Shown: positions 47,769 to 59,802 of the stretch, piece by piece | Numbering within the stretch: the first letter of the stretch is position 1 | Layout: each line of letters starts with the position of its first letter | NCBI RefSeq assembly: GCF_000005505.3 | Contig: NC_016135.3 | Span: 17,206,613-17,270,612 of the forward strand | Source of the DNA: Brachypodium distachyon | Taxonomy: Eukaryota; Streptophyta; Magnoliopsida; Poales; Poaceae | DNA length: 64,000 nucleotides | Direction: 5' to 3' | The notes under the pieces: generated by a model | Seen by the model: only the letters and a program-made list of their open reading frames with translations | The model's database searches: none | What the model was told of the DNA's origin: nothing | Position numbers and translations under genes: made by a program

Positions 47769-49133
47769 CTACAAACCCGTCGTCACCCGCAGCGACCAGA
47801 CCCGCACCTCGCCGTCAAAGCTGGCGCTGCACACCCTCCACTCCTCCTCCTCGCCGTCCCCTCCCTGCTTCTTCTGCTCCGGGAAGACAGCCACGGCCAC
47901 GGAACGGACGGCGCTGCGGTGCACGTCGAAGACGGCGACGCACGCGTGCGCCCGGCTGTCCGCCTCGCGCCGCCAGGCCCGGACCGTCCGGTCCGCCGAC
48001 CCGCTGACCACCATGCCGTCGCCGGCGCAGGCCACGGAGAGCACCGCCTTGCGGTGTCCCCTGAGCGCCCCGATCGCGACCATGTGGCTCGCGCTGTCCT
48101 CCTTCTCCCACACCACCACGCACCGGTCGTTGCCGCCCGAGTACAGCACCTGGCCCCCGCACCCGACCGCCACGGCGTTCACCGCCGCCGTGTGGCGCGA
48201 CAGAGTGGCCACCAAGTCGTAGACCGGGTACTTGTTCTTGCTGTGACTGCGTGCGACTGCGGCCTTGTCGGTGGGCGGCCTGGGCGCCCAGACGCGGACG
48301 CGCCTGTCGGCGGAGCCGGTGTACACGACGCCGCCTTCGCCTGGCGCCACGGCGACCGCGTTGACGGCGTCGTCGTGGGCCGGCAGTGACTGCAGGCACC
48401 GGAGCGACGGGACGGCCCACACCTTGAGGGTCTTGTCCCAGGAGACGGAGAAGAGGAGGCGGCCGTCCGCGGACGCGGCGACGCCGGACACGGCGTCCGA
48501 GTGCTCGATCCAGAGGCGGCGGTGGTGGCGGCGGACGGGGACGTGGTTGGACGGGAGCGGGAAGCGGCGGACGCGGTCGGACACCGTGGGGAGCGCGGCG
48601 GCCAGGCGAATCCGGCCCGGCGCGCGCGTCGAGACCCGCCACAGCCGCAGCCTCCCGTCCTGGTGGCCCGTCACGGCCGCATAGCCGCCGCCACCGCCCT
48701 GGACGCACGCCACGCACTTTACTGAGCCGGCCGTCGCGGTGTCGTCGATAGAGGAATCGGAGCTTGATGTGGACTCCAGGGTGGAGAGGTCGTGGAGGGC
48801 CACGGTGGCCGGCCTGGCGACGACGAAGAAGCCGTGGGATGAGTCGGCCGCGACTACGGCGGGTGATGACGGCGCGGCGGGCAGAGGAAGGAGCGTCTTG
48901 AGGTGGGCGAAGGAGGCGGCATTCGACGTCCCGGCGGAGAGCGAAGGCAGCGAAGGGAGGGACGTGGACGAGGACGCCTCCGACACCGCGGCCGCCGCGG
49001 CGGAGGATGACGACGAAGAGCCTGTCGACGAGGAGGAGCCGGAGGACGATGACACCGCCGCGCCCAGCTTGTCGTTGTCGCCGCCCGCGGCGCCGTGGCC
49101 GGTGGCCATGCAGAGCCGCGGGAGAAGCTTCAT
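47769..49133 (-). CDS. WD40-repeat protein, JINGUBANG-like
   Basis: Single exon, 454 aa. The N-terminal 110 residues are Ser/Ala-rich low complexity. From about residue 115 there are seven candidate WD40 blades, recognisable by terminal W and GH-type motifs: GHQDGRLRLWRV, SWDKTLKVWAV, GSADRRVRVWAP, GGNDRCVVVWEK, GSADRTVRAWRR and ASFDGEVRVWSL. Intronless structure, a Ser-rich start and the spacing of blades resemble the plant JINGUBANG group, whose Arabidopsis founder represses pollen germination. The function here is not established. Upstream is high-GC leader sequence. Confidence 0.9.
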   Translation of the reverse strand: MKLLPRLCMATGHGAAGGDNDKLGAAVSSSSGSSSSTGSSSSSSAAAAAVSEASSSTSLPSLPSLSAGTSNAASFAHLKTLLPLPAAPSSPAVVAADSSHGFFVVARPATVALHDLSTLESTSSSDSSIDDTATAGSVKCVACVQGGGGGYAAVTGHQDGRLRLWRVSTRAPGRIRLAAALPTVSDRVRRFPLPSNHVPVRRHHRRLWIEHSDAVSGVAASADGRLLFSVSWDKTLKVWAVPSLRCLQSLPAHDDAVNAVAVAPGEGGVVYTGSADRRVRVWAPRPPTDKAAVARSHSKNKYPVYDLVATLSRHTAAVNAVAVGCGGQVLYSGGNDRCVVVWEKEDSASHMVAIGALRGHRKAVLSVACAGDGMVVSGSADRTVRAWRREADSRAHACVAVFDVHRSAVRSVAVAVFPEQKKQGGDGEEEEWRVCSASFDGEVRVWSLRVTTGL

Positions 49134-51114
49134 CGGGGGCAGACCGCCCGACCACGCGGCTGGTGTTGTGGAATGGTGGCCGGGTCGGGTCGGCCGGTCG
49201 GGTCGTGTTCGGTCGGGCGCAGGAGAGCGCGCAGCGGGCCTATTTGTAAGCGCGGGCGGAGGGTTCCGCGCCGGGACAGGGCATCGGACGGCTCGGGCTA
49301 AAGCTTTGCCACGCGTTCGACCAAATCGCTAGAGCAGGGACGGTTCCGATGTGACCCGTCGGCTAGCTCTCGCTTTGACAGCTCGTGACAAGCTGCCGGA
49401 ACCTGTGTGCCGCGATGGCGCACGCTGAGTCGCTGACTAGACGGAGTACGGGAGTCAACGTTCAACGTCAGAGTACTAGTAGGAGTAGCATTCAACCTGA
49501 GTTTTCGATCAGACGGTGAACTGCATTTCGATTTCGTGCACTCTGTACAGACGTACAGTAGCCGCGGTTTTGAATGAACAGGGCGTCGGGCGTGAGCTGT
49601 GTGTCGTGAGGAAAGGGGGCGCTGGTTTTGTTCGTGGAGGCCCTCCCCTCCTGCTGCTGAAATGAACGGACCCAATGAAGTCGGATGGGGGATATGGGCA
49701 AGGCCTTGCACTTGATGGAACTCCTGCTTTTGGCTCCATCCCATGTCAAGTTATCGGGACTTGAAACGACGAAACGTGGGAGAGTTTCTGCCTAGCTATG
49801 GCCTATGGGCATGAACGAGAGGCTAGAGAAACAAATGAACATGCGTGTCACCGATGAGTAAACATCTTTTACTTCTGTGATAAAGCCAAAAGGAAAGGCG
49901 AGGACTGTCTGTCACCAAGTTCATTATCGAACTAATGGTAATTTAAGCACGTCCATATCTGTCCGTGTTTTCTGTTGTGTGTAGAGTTCTATCGGGCTTG
50001 GACCACCCTTGGTTACGCAATGTCCGTTCGTTTCTGAAAGCAGCACTGAGCTAGCTAATGGTTGAGCATAACTCTTATTAATGCCCGGAAAGTGTGGTAT
50101 TTTGATCCAACATACATGGCCAGAAAAGCTGTTGACTGCCTGATTTCGAGAAGAAAAACTTTGCAAATAGACAGTGAACAAAAAGCTCCGACACAAAAAT
50201 TAAATTAATCATCGAAAAAAACAAGTCGAGGACAAATACTTGTACTCCAGCTAATGTCGTTACAAAAGACAAGATGTATCACAGTACGTACGAACGTACA
50301 CGCTACATCGTGGCCTGTGGCTATAAAAAACTTGAGCCGTGAACAGAGATCGAAAAGTGGCACTTAACTAATTGATCCAACACGTGCTGCCAAAAGTGGG
50401 TGATTTGTACAATATTATCCCACTAATGTGGGAAAAGGCTAATAAGTGCGGGCAAATCTCAACCAATACATATATGGTGTACTAATGTAAAGAGCGTGCA
50501 GCTAGTCCTACGCGAAAAAATAAAATAAATAGTGTGCATTATAAAGGGCAAATGAAACATCATCTTCTAATCTTTGCTGCTCCAACTACCAGTACTTTAC
50601 TCTCTGTGTGCTTCACTTTCGCAAAATTAAGCAGGTTTTAAGCAGGCACGGTTAAGGGTCTATGTCTGCTAGTACCTCCTGGTCCCCCTGCCAGCCTCGT
50701 AGCTAGCCATCCTAAAATACCATACCAGTAGTACGCGGTTAGCTTAAATATTCAGCTCAGATCTCGAAACGTTCGTCAGACAAAAGGCCTCGCATGGAAG
50801 GGTTCAAGGAATATCATGAAGCTGCGGCGTAGTGTAATATTTTGAGTGGAGATTCAGCAAAGAATGTGTGTCCTCCCCGCGGACGTTGCTGCTGTCATTT
50901 TTTTTTTCTTTAGAAATGCTGCTGTCATTTTCTTTAGTGGATCGTCGGGCGCGCCGCAGTTAGAACCTGTGAGAGAAGCAGATGGCAACCTTGAGCAATT
51001 AAGTAGCTGGTCCTGTATATCTTCTGACATACTCCCCCGTTCCAAAACACAACTCATATAGATTTGTGTACTTGAACCAAGACAACTCTCGTTTTTAGTG
51101 CCTGACCACTCATA
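49134..51114. other. intergenic sequence
   Basis: WD40 gene promoter to about 49330, then sequence without recognisable genes. A partial MITE-like end (CTCCCCCGTTCCAAAACA) lies at about 51032. Confidence 0.45.
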
Positions 51115-51315
51115 TCTATTATATACTAAAAGCAATATGAAGGGTACCAAGGGAAGGCTCCACGTTGATCCACACCACCCTAATTATTTTAACAATTAGA
51201 TCTTATACTTAACGATCAAGATTAAATGAAAAGATATATTTGATTTAAAGTCCACGCAGTCCCTTTAAAATTCCCGAAAGCCCAAGGCCCAATAGGGATC
51301 AATACGTTTCTAATA

Positions 51316-52297
51316 GAGTAAAGTTCATTTTAAACCTTGTTTTTGTAGAGATCGACCACATCAAACCCCAACCTCCAAATCACTGAAATTGTCACCCTGT
51401 GCTTCTTGATCCCGGTGTATAACGGATATAACATGGATTGGGGCTGGGTTTGCTGACATGGCTTGTAAGGTTGAGATTTGAGTTGGCTCGCACCACGCAC
51501 ACACTCGCCGGGTTCCTCGGCGAACACATGAACACAACGCTAGCACGACACACACACGGCCGGCACAGCCGCAGGCGAGCCGACGTGGGTGGCAGCGCGC
51601 GGCCACCCACAGGAACGAGCCATCTCCCGACGCTGTTCCTGCCGCCGCTGGCCGCGCTCGGCCTCGGTTTGTCCTCCCAGACGTCTTCCGGAACGCCGCC
51701 TCCACGGGGAGCAACACAACGATCAGGATTGCCGAGACCCAGCCGAGGCCCCAGCCCACCACCGCCGCAGCGCGCCCGCCTCCGCCCGCGTCTTGATCAA
51801 CTGCATCGACTGAGCGTGCAGGAACGCCGTGTACGAGGAGGACGAGGGCGGCCGGATCCGCGCCCAGAGGGAAGAAGACACGCGCGCCGCGCCGCCGCAT
51901 ATCGAACAAGTCGACGTCGCCGTAGGCCGTGCTTGGCCTTGATTCGTTCGCTCCGGTGCGGGTACGCCAGGGAGCGGCGCGACGCTGCGGGGTGCAGCGG
52001 CTCGCCAGGCGGCGCGGCTGTACGGGGGCGGGGGCACGGCGAGCGGCGCGGGCCGGCGGGCGTCGACGACGGGGCTGAGAGGAAGGCCAGCGTAGGTATT
52101 TGGGGAAGAAGATAAGGAAGAAGAAGTAGTTTGTGTCGCTGACGTCTGGGTCTGTGGGCAATCCCTGTTTGGAAACACACGTTTTATCTGTTATAGACCG
52201 GGATTCGTGAGTATAGGGTGCCAATTTTAGAGATTTAAAGGTAAGGGTTTGATGTGGTCGACCTCTACGAAGACAAGGTTGAAAATGAACTTTATTC
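51316..52297. mobile_element. Mutator-like element (Pack-MULE type) with long TIRs
   Basis: It is flanked by a perfect 9-bp duplication, TTTCTAATA (51307-51315 and 52298-52306), diagnostic of Mutator. The TIRs are about 110 bp (51316 to about 51425 and about 52188 to 52297), beginning GAGTAAAGTTCATTTT and GAATAAAGTTCATTTT. The 760-bp GC-rich interior has no transposase. A 342-codon minus-strand frame (52389-51361) spans TIR, interior and TIR and so is not a normal gene. The interior is probably captured host sequence that I cannot name. Confidence 0.88.
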
Positions 52298-53493
52298 TTT
52301 CTAATACGAACTCCCATTGAGAAACCGAACGCCATGCATGGACTTCCACTGACGATGATATGTAGTTGCATGCTTACATGCTTACGCAAGTCACATCTGA
52401 CGGCATGATATTTTTCCGAAGCAATTCGAATAATTTTACCATATCAGCAACTTCAAAGATGCACTTTTTCACTAGATATGAGATCTACGAGTCCTACAAA
52501 TCGTTCATTTAATGTTATGTCCTACAAATCGGTCCGTTCGATGTTACGTTTGGCTGAATGTCTAAAAAGGAAACACCGAGTTCAAATATGTCACGTTAAC
52601 TTGGCTTCCTAAGAACAAACCGACAAACCGCTGGTGGAGTTGGTGTGCCGCTAGATCTGGGCGAGTCGCCGTCGAGCTACTGGACTGGAGATGGAGAAGG
52701 CGGTGTGGCCGAGTGGCGTCGAGGCTGGCGCAGCGGCAACGAATGATGTGGCAGCGTTGGTAGGGGCAGTCGGTGGCAGCAGCGTTGGAGATGGGAGAGA
52801 CAACGACGGTGATGGGGATTGGGAGAGACGGCCGGTGGTAGCGACGGTCAATTTTGGGCATCGGGTGAGCCTCAACCTGTCCGGGGAAAGGAACAGGGAG
52901 AGAATGAGAAAAGGGGAAAAGAGAGAGAAGGAGAAAAGGGGAACGTTTATTGTTGCATGTGGATATTTCTTCACGTAGAGATCAAGGGGAGAGCAAATCA
53001 AGTAGAAGTAGAGTCAAGTAGTAGTAGTAGAGACTAGAGGCGTACATGCAGTTTGACATATTTGTTTTTGTGGCTGATTCACGTGGATAATACGCTTGTG
53101 TAGAATAATCTGCATGTTAATAATTTTAATCGTTATAAAACTCCGCATTATATATTTTATTTAAGTGCTATAGACTAAAACGATTCGATTTAAATAAAAT
53201 GAGTTTAAATTATATGAACAAGTCGTTTGAAACACGAAAGTTTAGAAAAGCAGTTGAATAAATTACTAGAAGAGTGAAATATAGGGAGTGAGATAGGAAG
53301 TCTGACATGGAAAACACAAATTTACGGACAAAATCTTTTACAGGGGGTCCCCATATAAGAATCTGGGGGTTTAAATTTAGGGAATCCGTTGGAGGTGCTT
53401 TTGGGTATACAAATCTCATGTCTTCGATTTTAAAATTATAAATAAGCTGAATATAGATACGCATCGGAGAGAATCCAATATCTGTGAATTATA

Positions 53494-53724
53494 TTCCCTC
53501 AATCCATATTTATAAGGCCTACATTGAATTTTGTGCCGAACTTTAACGAACAATTATACAGAAATAATGTATGTATATAAACGCTATACTATTGATAGGG
53601 TTTTTTCAAGACTAATACAACAATATATCTTTTGTGTCGCAATAACGTCATAATACCAAAGTAATGTTTCGCCAAAGCTCCGCATAAAACCCCGTGCGGG
53701 CCTTATAAACCCAAACACAGAGAG
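53494..53724. mobile_element. MITE inside the Helitron
   Basis: TTCCCTCAATCCATATTTATAAGGCC at the left (53494 on) pairs loosely with the right end GGCCTTATAAACCCAAACACAGAGAG, flanked by TA. 231 bp, AT-rich interior. Confidence 0.6.
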
Positions 53725-53797
53725 TATACCAATATGACAGGGAATCAAAAGAGGTACAACGAAAAAAACGTCAACGGCACACGTACAAAAATATCTA

Positions 53798-53819
53798 GCC
53801 CGCGAATTTCGCGCGGGCC
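53798..53819 (+). terminator. Helitron 3' terminal hairpin
   Basis: GCCCGCG and CGCGGGC form a 7-bp stem, ten bases before the terminal CTAG. This is a replication-termination structure of the mobile element and not a transcription terminator. Confidence 0.65.
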
Positions 53820-53829
53820 ATCATGCTAG

Positions 53830-56800
53830 TTGGATTAATAGTAAATGGATGTGAGTAGTTATTGGCCCGGTGCGGGTATCAAGAAAAAAATGAGGTGTGT
53901 TATGAAAAAAATTTATATGATTTGTGTTTTGAAACGGAGTAATTGTATCACTCTACATCTGCAGATATAATCTATGAGGGCAATCAATCAGAGGCCACCA
54001 CGTACGCATGCATCAATCGTCGTCAGTTGTCGCCTGTCACGCCCTTTGACGATCGTAACGACCGCGACGGATGCTGGCCGTCTTCCTGAATAGGATAAGA
54101 GTAATCAAGATTAGTTAGATCTTGCGTACGTGAGTGTGACATATGTACATACTCCGTATTTCTATACTGCCGGGGCGGAGCGCCGGAGCCAGATGATGAC
54201 CCCGAAAGCTGGGATGCTTTTGGTTCCAAGCGTTATTGCCTGCACCCTTTAGCGCAAACAGCTCAGTAAAGCAGGACAACGATCGAGCAGAGGCGATGGA
54301 TATTCGTTGCATACTCGCTCAAGCAAAGGACTTGTCCGTGCCGCACAAGCACAAACTATATTGATCTGATCCTATAAACTGAAGTAAACTAATACTACGA
54401 TCAAATCAATCAAAAGTGAAGATCAATATGTGGGTACTCATACTCTTCCCTTTTCATTCTCGTCACAGTTTAATAAGTGGCTGTCGATATCATCGTGTTG
54501 GGTGTGATCTGCCTCGGGTCGCATCCATGCATCGACGGGGCCTTCCCTTCCAGGTGGCAAACTGCAATGAATCGATCGCGAGGGGTTTTGTCAAGAGCTG
54601 CATCGAGTACGTTAAGGACCTGAAACTTGTTCCATCAACGGGCAGTGATTAAGGATCGGTGAAGGGAGAAAGAAGGGTCCATTGATTGGTAGTGCCTGCC
54701 TGCCTGGTGGTGCACTGAAGATCGAGGAGGTTGTGATCGTGGGCGACCGTGGCGTCCCCGCACGCATGTGCGCAAAAAGCTCAGGTAGGCCACAGCAGAG
54801 AAACCAACACCTGGCCTGACCTCGTTGGAAGAGGTTGCTTTTCATCATGTCATAGCCGTGGCCGTACCTGATGCGGTTGGTCAGAGGAAGCGGTGGGGTT
54901 TCTTGCCTTTTTTCCAGGGGAAGATTGATGCGAGACAGTGATCGGTGGCATGCCGTCCATGATTAAGGGAGTTTTTGGTGCACTCGCTGCTGAATGTGTC
55001 GAGAAAAAAAAATTCTTCGCTGAAAAGTGAGTTGTTTTTAGAGTCCGGCCTAATCGTCCATAGTTTCATCTACGGATCTATACCATCCGTTTCAGCGCTG
55101 AAGAAACTAAGAAAGCGTGCGTAGGTGGCCTTGGACACGGGGTGAATGGGTATCTGACTTCCATGTCATTTGGATTATTTTCTGAACGCAATTTGACCTT
55201 AGACAAAACGGTTTTTGCCGGGCACGTTTAAGCATCATTTATGCGCAGACGATTTGTGTTACAGCATCTTCTGTAGCGAACTCGGGACCTTAATAACAAA
55301 AAACAATACGCACTAGTGTGGCATTATTCCTACTACTTCCTAGCATATTTCTCTGGCGCCGGTCGACGCACCTGTGCAAAGGAAGGGAGGGGGGCCTGGC
55401 ATGAACGATGTAACGTGACAGTACTGCTTGGACGAAACGAAGACATGGCCAATTCTGGCAACCAACAGTGCTGCACGCGTCACGAGAAAAAGAACAGAAA
55501 TCCATCAGATGACCAATCGGGGCACGCGAGCCCAGTCCAGGGTCATGCGGTGTCGGCCTGCGGGCGGCGGAGGGATGCTTTCCGCGCGGGCCGAGCAAAA
55601 ACGGGCCGGAATGAGCGACGCCCGCGAGTTCGTCGGTGCAAAGCGAGAGGAGACGGGATGGGCGCGGATGCTGCTAGTGTAGCACTGTAGCAGCGGCATG
55701 TGTGAGACTGAGGGGGTCGCTTTTCAGTTCCAGAACCGTGGCTTCGATTCGGACAGATTCAGAGTGGATGGCGAGCGAGTGCCCTGCAAATATGCGTTTG
55801 CCGTTTCGAGCGGCTTGCTTGGCTGAGAGAACATGGCTGGGGCTCTCTCATGCGCAAGCCCAGCGGCTGACGCGTGTTCTGTACCGTTTTCCCGGAACGG
55901 AAAGAAAAAGGAGCAGAGGTAGATCGGCCCACACCGTCGAAAGAGACTGGTTCACTTTGGAGAGGTGTGGGCATCATCGATCGATCGCTTGATATTTTCT
56001 GCCCCGGAATGACGGCAGCTGACATCGTGGCGAATGGCAAAGGAATCACTTTGTCCTGTGTTGTTTTGTTTCTCGGCATGCCATTGCCATTGCGTGTCAG
56101 CACTCAGCCCTTCGCCTCCTTTTCAGGGTACGTGAATGATTGTGGAGTTTGTTCGGTCGATCTGACGACGAACGCAGACAGCCGAGACGACGAGTGCAGA
56201 TCGATGATCGAGCCATCGCGTGATAGTCTTGACCCGGTCCCGCGCAAGCTTTGGTTGCCGTCTTCGCTCGCCGTGTCGCCGCCTCGACCGGATTATTACA
56301 TAAGGTGATCAGGCCCGCACCGGAGCACCGGGTGATCGCTGACACGGCTCACTGCAGTCTGCAGGTGCAGGGAACCGTCGTTGGGTTCTTGACCAGCGTA
56401 TGGGGACGGTTACGCATCACTTTGTTACGGTGGACGTCAGGATGGATGGCGTTTCAAGGCCAGCTCAAATATGTCCCGGTGGGCGGTGGCACAGGCAATT
56501 TGGTCGATGTTAAGCTGAAAGTGTGACATCGGCCAGCAGCATAGCATCGTGTTTGAAATTGCACGTAGCGCAGCAGAACTACTAGTCGCGGCCTGTTGAA
56601 AAGCTTCGTACACTATCGTATAGAAACATTGTTTTTTTAGTAGCGGAAACATTATTACTGGGCCCATAATGGGCTACAAGAAGCTAGGACATTTCTAGCG
56701 TTGGCCCATGGATATCGGGCCCAAATTCTAATAAAACCCACCAAGAGGATTGTATTATATGCAAAGGTACCGTGGAGCCACAGAAGTTGCGATATTTTCC

Positions 56801-57087
56801 GGTTTCCCACGTCTCCGACCACAAATCAGCCACCACAAGAGGAGGAAAATTACGGGTCAACTTTTGACTAGCAGTTTCTGAATTATTTTTATGAGATTTT
56901 GTGTTTTTGACGACGGCGTCATGACAATGGATAGTCTCCTAGTATCGTTATTGTCCTGACGTAGTCCATACGGTCTACTCCATGAAGTTAATGAATCTCA
57001 GGTTTGTATTTTCATTGTTTTGGTATTTTTCCTCGTCAGTCCAGCAACGAATCAATGGTTTGACAAACATGCCTTTGTAAGGGTGTC
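53830..57087. other. intergenic region without recognised genes
   Basis: Over 3 kb. Several frames of 80-144 codons exist, but none has recognisable motifs or splice-compatible partners. Most are in sequence of mixed base composition. I see no clear repeats. Confidence 0.4.
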
Positions 57088-58357
57088 TGAAAGTGCATTT
57101 CGATCCCTAATGAGTTTTGGTGTTAATGACAATTTAATATGTGGACTAACCGTATGCTAAGTGTTTTCAGAAATTATATAAAATCAAGCAAAACGGTTCG
57201 TTGCCCTCAAAGGAAAGAAGCGTAGAAGGATTTATGTCTTTTTATTTATATTGAGTCGTAGGAAAATCCGTACTATAAAGAGAGAGTCCATCTGGAAAGG
57301 CTTGGGTGAATCAATTTCACGTACACACAACCACCAAATTGCACCCACCAGATAGCCTCAATCCCACCGCTGAAGATTAGCTAAAACCTATTCTTGAACC
57401 AAAGGGTTCTGCCTGTTTTTTCTATCTAGGGCGGCAGTATCGGTCATCCCAGGCCAATAGTACCGCCCCGGTACCGCACCGGTGCTATGAGGTAGCAAAA
57501 CGCTACTGACATATAGCGGCACTGGCATGGTACCGGTGCTGCACTCCGGCTCTCGGTAGTCCCGCCTTGTGCAGAAATTGCACATAACAAGCAGAAATCA
57601 GGGATCCTATAAAAGAGTGTCTTCGTCCCCAACGGTTCGTTACTCCATTCCTCCAAGCGTTCTTCACCTTCAAAGCTTCAAATCTCGAGATCTCTCTCCC
57701 TAGTGCTTCCCCCTAGCTAATACTTTGAGGAAAGGTTGAGAAGAGCTCGATCTAGGGTTTCACCAAATCAAAAGTTGATTCTCCTCGTTTTCCTTGGTGG
57801 ATTTTGTTACTTTTGGGATTTTGGGATTCCTAACCGGAAGGTGTCTCTTGAAGCACTCCAATCTTGTGAGGAGGTGTTTGAGGATTTGGGAAGGAGCCTC
57901 CAATTTAGTTATGGATTTGTGCCCTTCTCTTTGTTTGTAAAGGTTCGGCATTCGCGTTCAAGGAAGCCATTAGTGGAACTCACTTCGCCTTTGTGGTGTT
58001 GTGAGAGCTCATCCCACCTTTGTGGTGTGGTGAGTTGGAGAATAGAGTGAGCCTTCGTGGCGTCTCTCCCTTTGTGGTAGAGCATTTATCTAAACGGAGA
58101 CGTACACCGATTCCAATAGGTGGAACTTCAGTGAAATCTTCGTCTTCCCGTGTGGTATCATACTTGCCCATTTACTTACATGCTTTACTTCATTGCCTAT
58201 ACTTTGCTTCGGCTATTGCACTTCATACTAGGGTTGCATTCACTTTAGAGAATCTAGAAAGCCCTAAGATTAAGTGTTTGTATCTTCCAAGAAAAAAAAG
58301 TTAAAATTTGTTAGTCTTCTATTCACCCCCCCTCTAGTCAACCATACCGATCTTTCA
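57088..58357. mobile_element. solo LTR, probably Copia
   Basis: Begins TGAAAGTGCATTTCG and ends CCGATCTTTCA, so the termini are TG...CA with a 6-bp inverted repeat. It is flanked by GTGTC on both sides (57083-57087 and 58358-58362), a 5-bp target duplication. It is 1270 bp with an ATTCACCCCCCCTCTAGTC block near the 3' end, which I recall from grass Copia LTRs. There is no internal gag-pol, so it arose by recombination between two LTRs. Confidence 0.88.
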
Positions 58358-58362
58358 GTGTC

Positions 58363-59802
58363 TCACCGGTCACAGTACTTTCGTCGTTCTTAGGTTCTCA
58401 TCATTTTGGATTAAGCGACTCATTCGACTATTTAAAACATATGAGATGATCCTACTAGTGCATATCTGATCGTTTGCAGTTTCATCAACAAAACATGGAG
58501 AAATATCAATATACGGACGATGGATCTAGCAATCTGGACGTCAAAGAATCTTGATGTATCGTTATGTTTTATCGGAGATCTTTGCTGTCAGTTTGATTTT
58601 AGTCTAATCTTTTGTATTTTGTTTATTGAATCAATAAAACCAGGTGTTTATAAAAGAAATTTAGCTTTTCTAAAAAGAAAGTTAAATTCAGTGGCACAAC
58701 TTCAATTCCTATTGTTAGCATATTCTCAAGTCGTCGGTAAATCTGGTCTAAGTAGAGATTAAAAGATAAGTACTCCACTAGAGGCAAATACTGAACCAGC
58801 AATGCTATGCGTACGATCTTTTTTGTACGACTGGTGTACGACATTGCAAATCCAACCGTGATTAGCACAAGCACATTCACCGGATTGCCATCGTACGAAA
58901 ATCGTGCAGCCATAGGTCGTATGTGAAGTAGTTCCGATACGACTGAACATCGTATTGTAGCTCTTTGACAAATGGTTCTCATAACCCGCATCAAAATATG
59001 ACAAATACTTAGCGCTAAAGACAATTTTGACAACTAGTTAAGTTCTAAAGACAGATATATTTCATTGTGAATCTAGTACTCCTAAATATCGAAATCCACA
59101 AAACCCCATATATTGCCAGGCTGAGATGTGTCGCGATACACCCTAAAAGACAAATAAGGCCGGCAGAGTAAACAGTTATCCTCCGATCCTAAATTTTTGT
59201 AATTTAGAAATGGTAGGAGTAGGTGCGTACTAACTCATGCAAAGCTGTCTTTCTCTGAGCTGACCTCCACTCCAGTAGATTTTCTCAAGGCAAAATGTGG
59301 CGTACTATCGTACGTTCCAGTTGTTTTAACTGAATCCGGTCGCTGGTAGGGCGCACATTCTTATATTGTCGTCAGTTCTTCCCATGAACCCGATCCAAGA
59401 CAAAATTCTGACGCACCAACAAATGTCACTCTAGACCCCATCGGTATATTCCTCGCTCGTTAAACCACTATCTGACACTGCGCTACGTGACAAGAAGCAC
59501 GGCGCAGCTGTGCCACTGCCATCTAATTGGAGGACAGCTCCCGTGCAAGGCTGCAAGTTAACTAGCGGGTCTCATAATTGGATCACTACTAAAACTGGGT
59601 TCTGTCTCATAATTGGACCAGGACAGTGCTTGCGGAAACTAATATCGATCACTGGCTTAGCAGCCGGTCTCATCTCATCTCTTAGTTAGCACTATCCACT
59701 GTCTCCTCCAGACTCCTCTGATCATCCATTTGAAACAGACGAAGTTTCGAGTTCTGGATTAGTTAAGCGTTGGTTAGTGTTGTTGTGAGTTGCGACGGAT
59801 CG
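58363..59802. other. ABC transporter upstream region
   Basis: Positions 58800-58960 hold several GTACGA/TCGTAC words that could be a decayed MITE. The rest is unremarkable promoter and leader sequence. Confidence 0.35.

Larger units (their letters stand above)
51115..53829. mobile_element. candidate non-autonomous Helitron, 2.7 kb, with nested insertions
   Basis: The 5' end is TCTATTATATACTAAAAGC, the TC start typical of plant Helitrons, preceded by A. The 3' end is CTAG followed by T, with a GC-rich hairpin just upstream (53798-53819: GCCCGCG, loop, CGCGGGC). The ends therefore lie within an A|T site as expected. No Rep/helicase gene is present. A Mutator-like element and a Stowaway MITE are inserted inside, accounting for nearly half its length. 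Confidence 0.7.

Noticed and set aside
47815..49155. 446-codon minus-strand ORF overlapping the WD40 gene
   Set aside because: An Arg/Pro-rich frame-shifted shadow; the WD40 motifs are in the other frame.
51361..52389. 342-codon minus-strand ORF as a gene
   Set aside because: It runs through both inverted repeats of the Mutator-like element and its interior lacks any recognisable domain.
51115..53829. Autonomous Helitron
   Set aside because: No Rep/helicase coding sequence is visible in any frame.
58780..59000. Palindromic GTACGA-rich segment as a regulatory module
   Set aside because: The words are scattered and imperfect; a decayed MITE is as likely and there is no supporting end structure.
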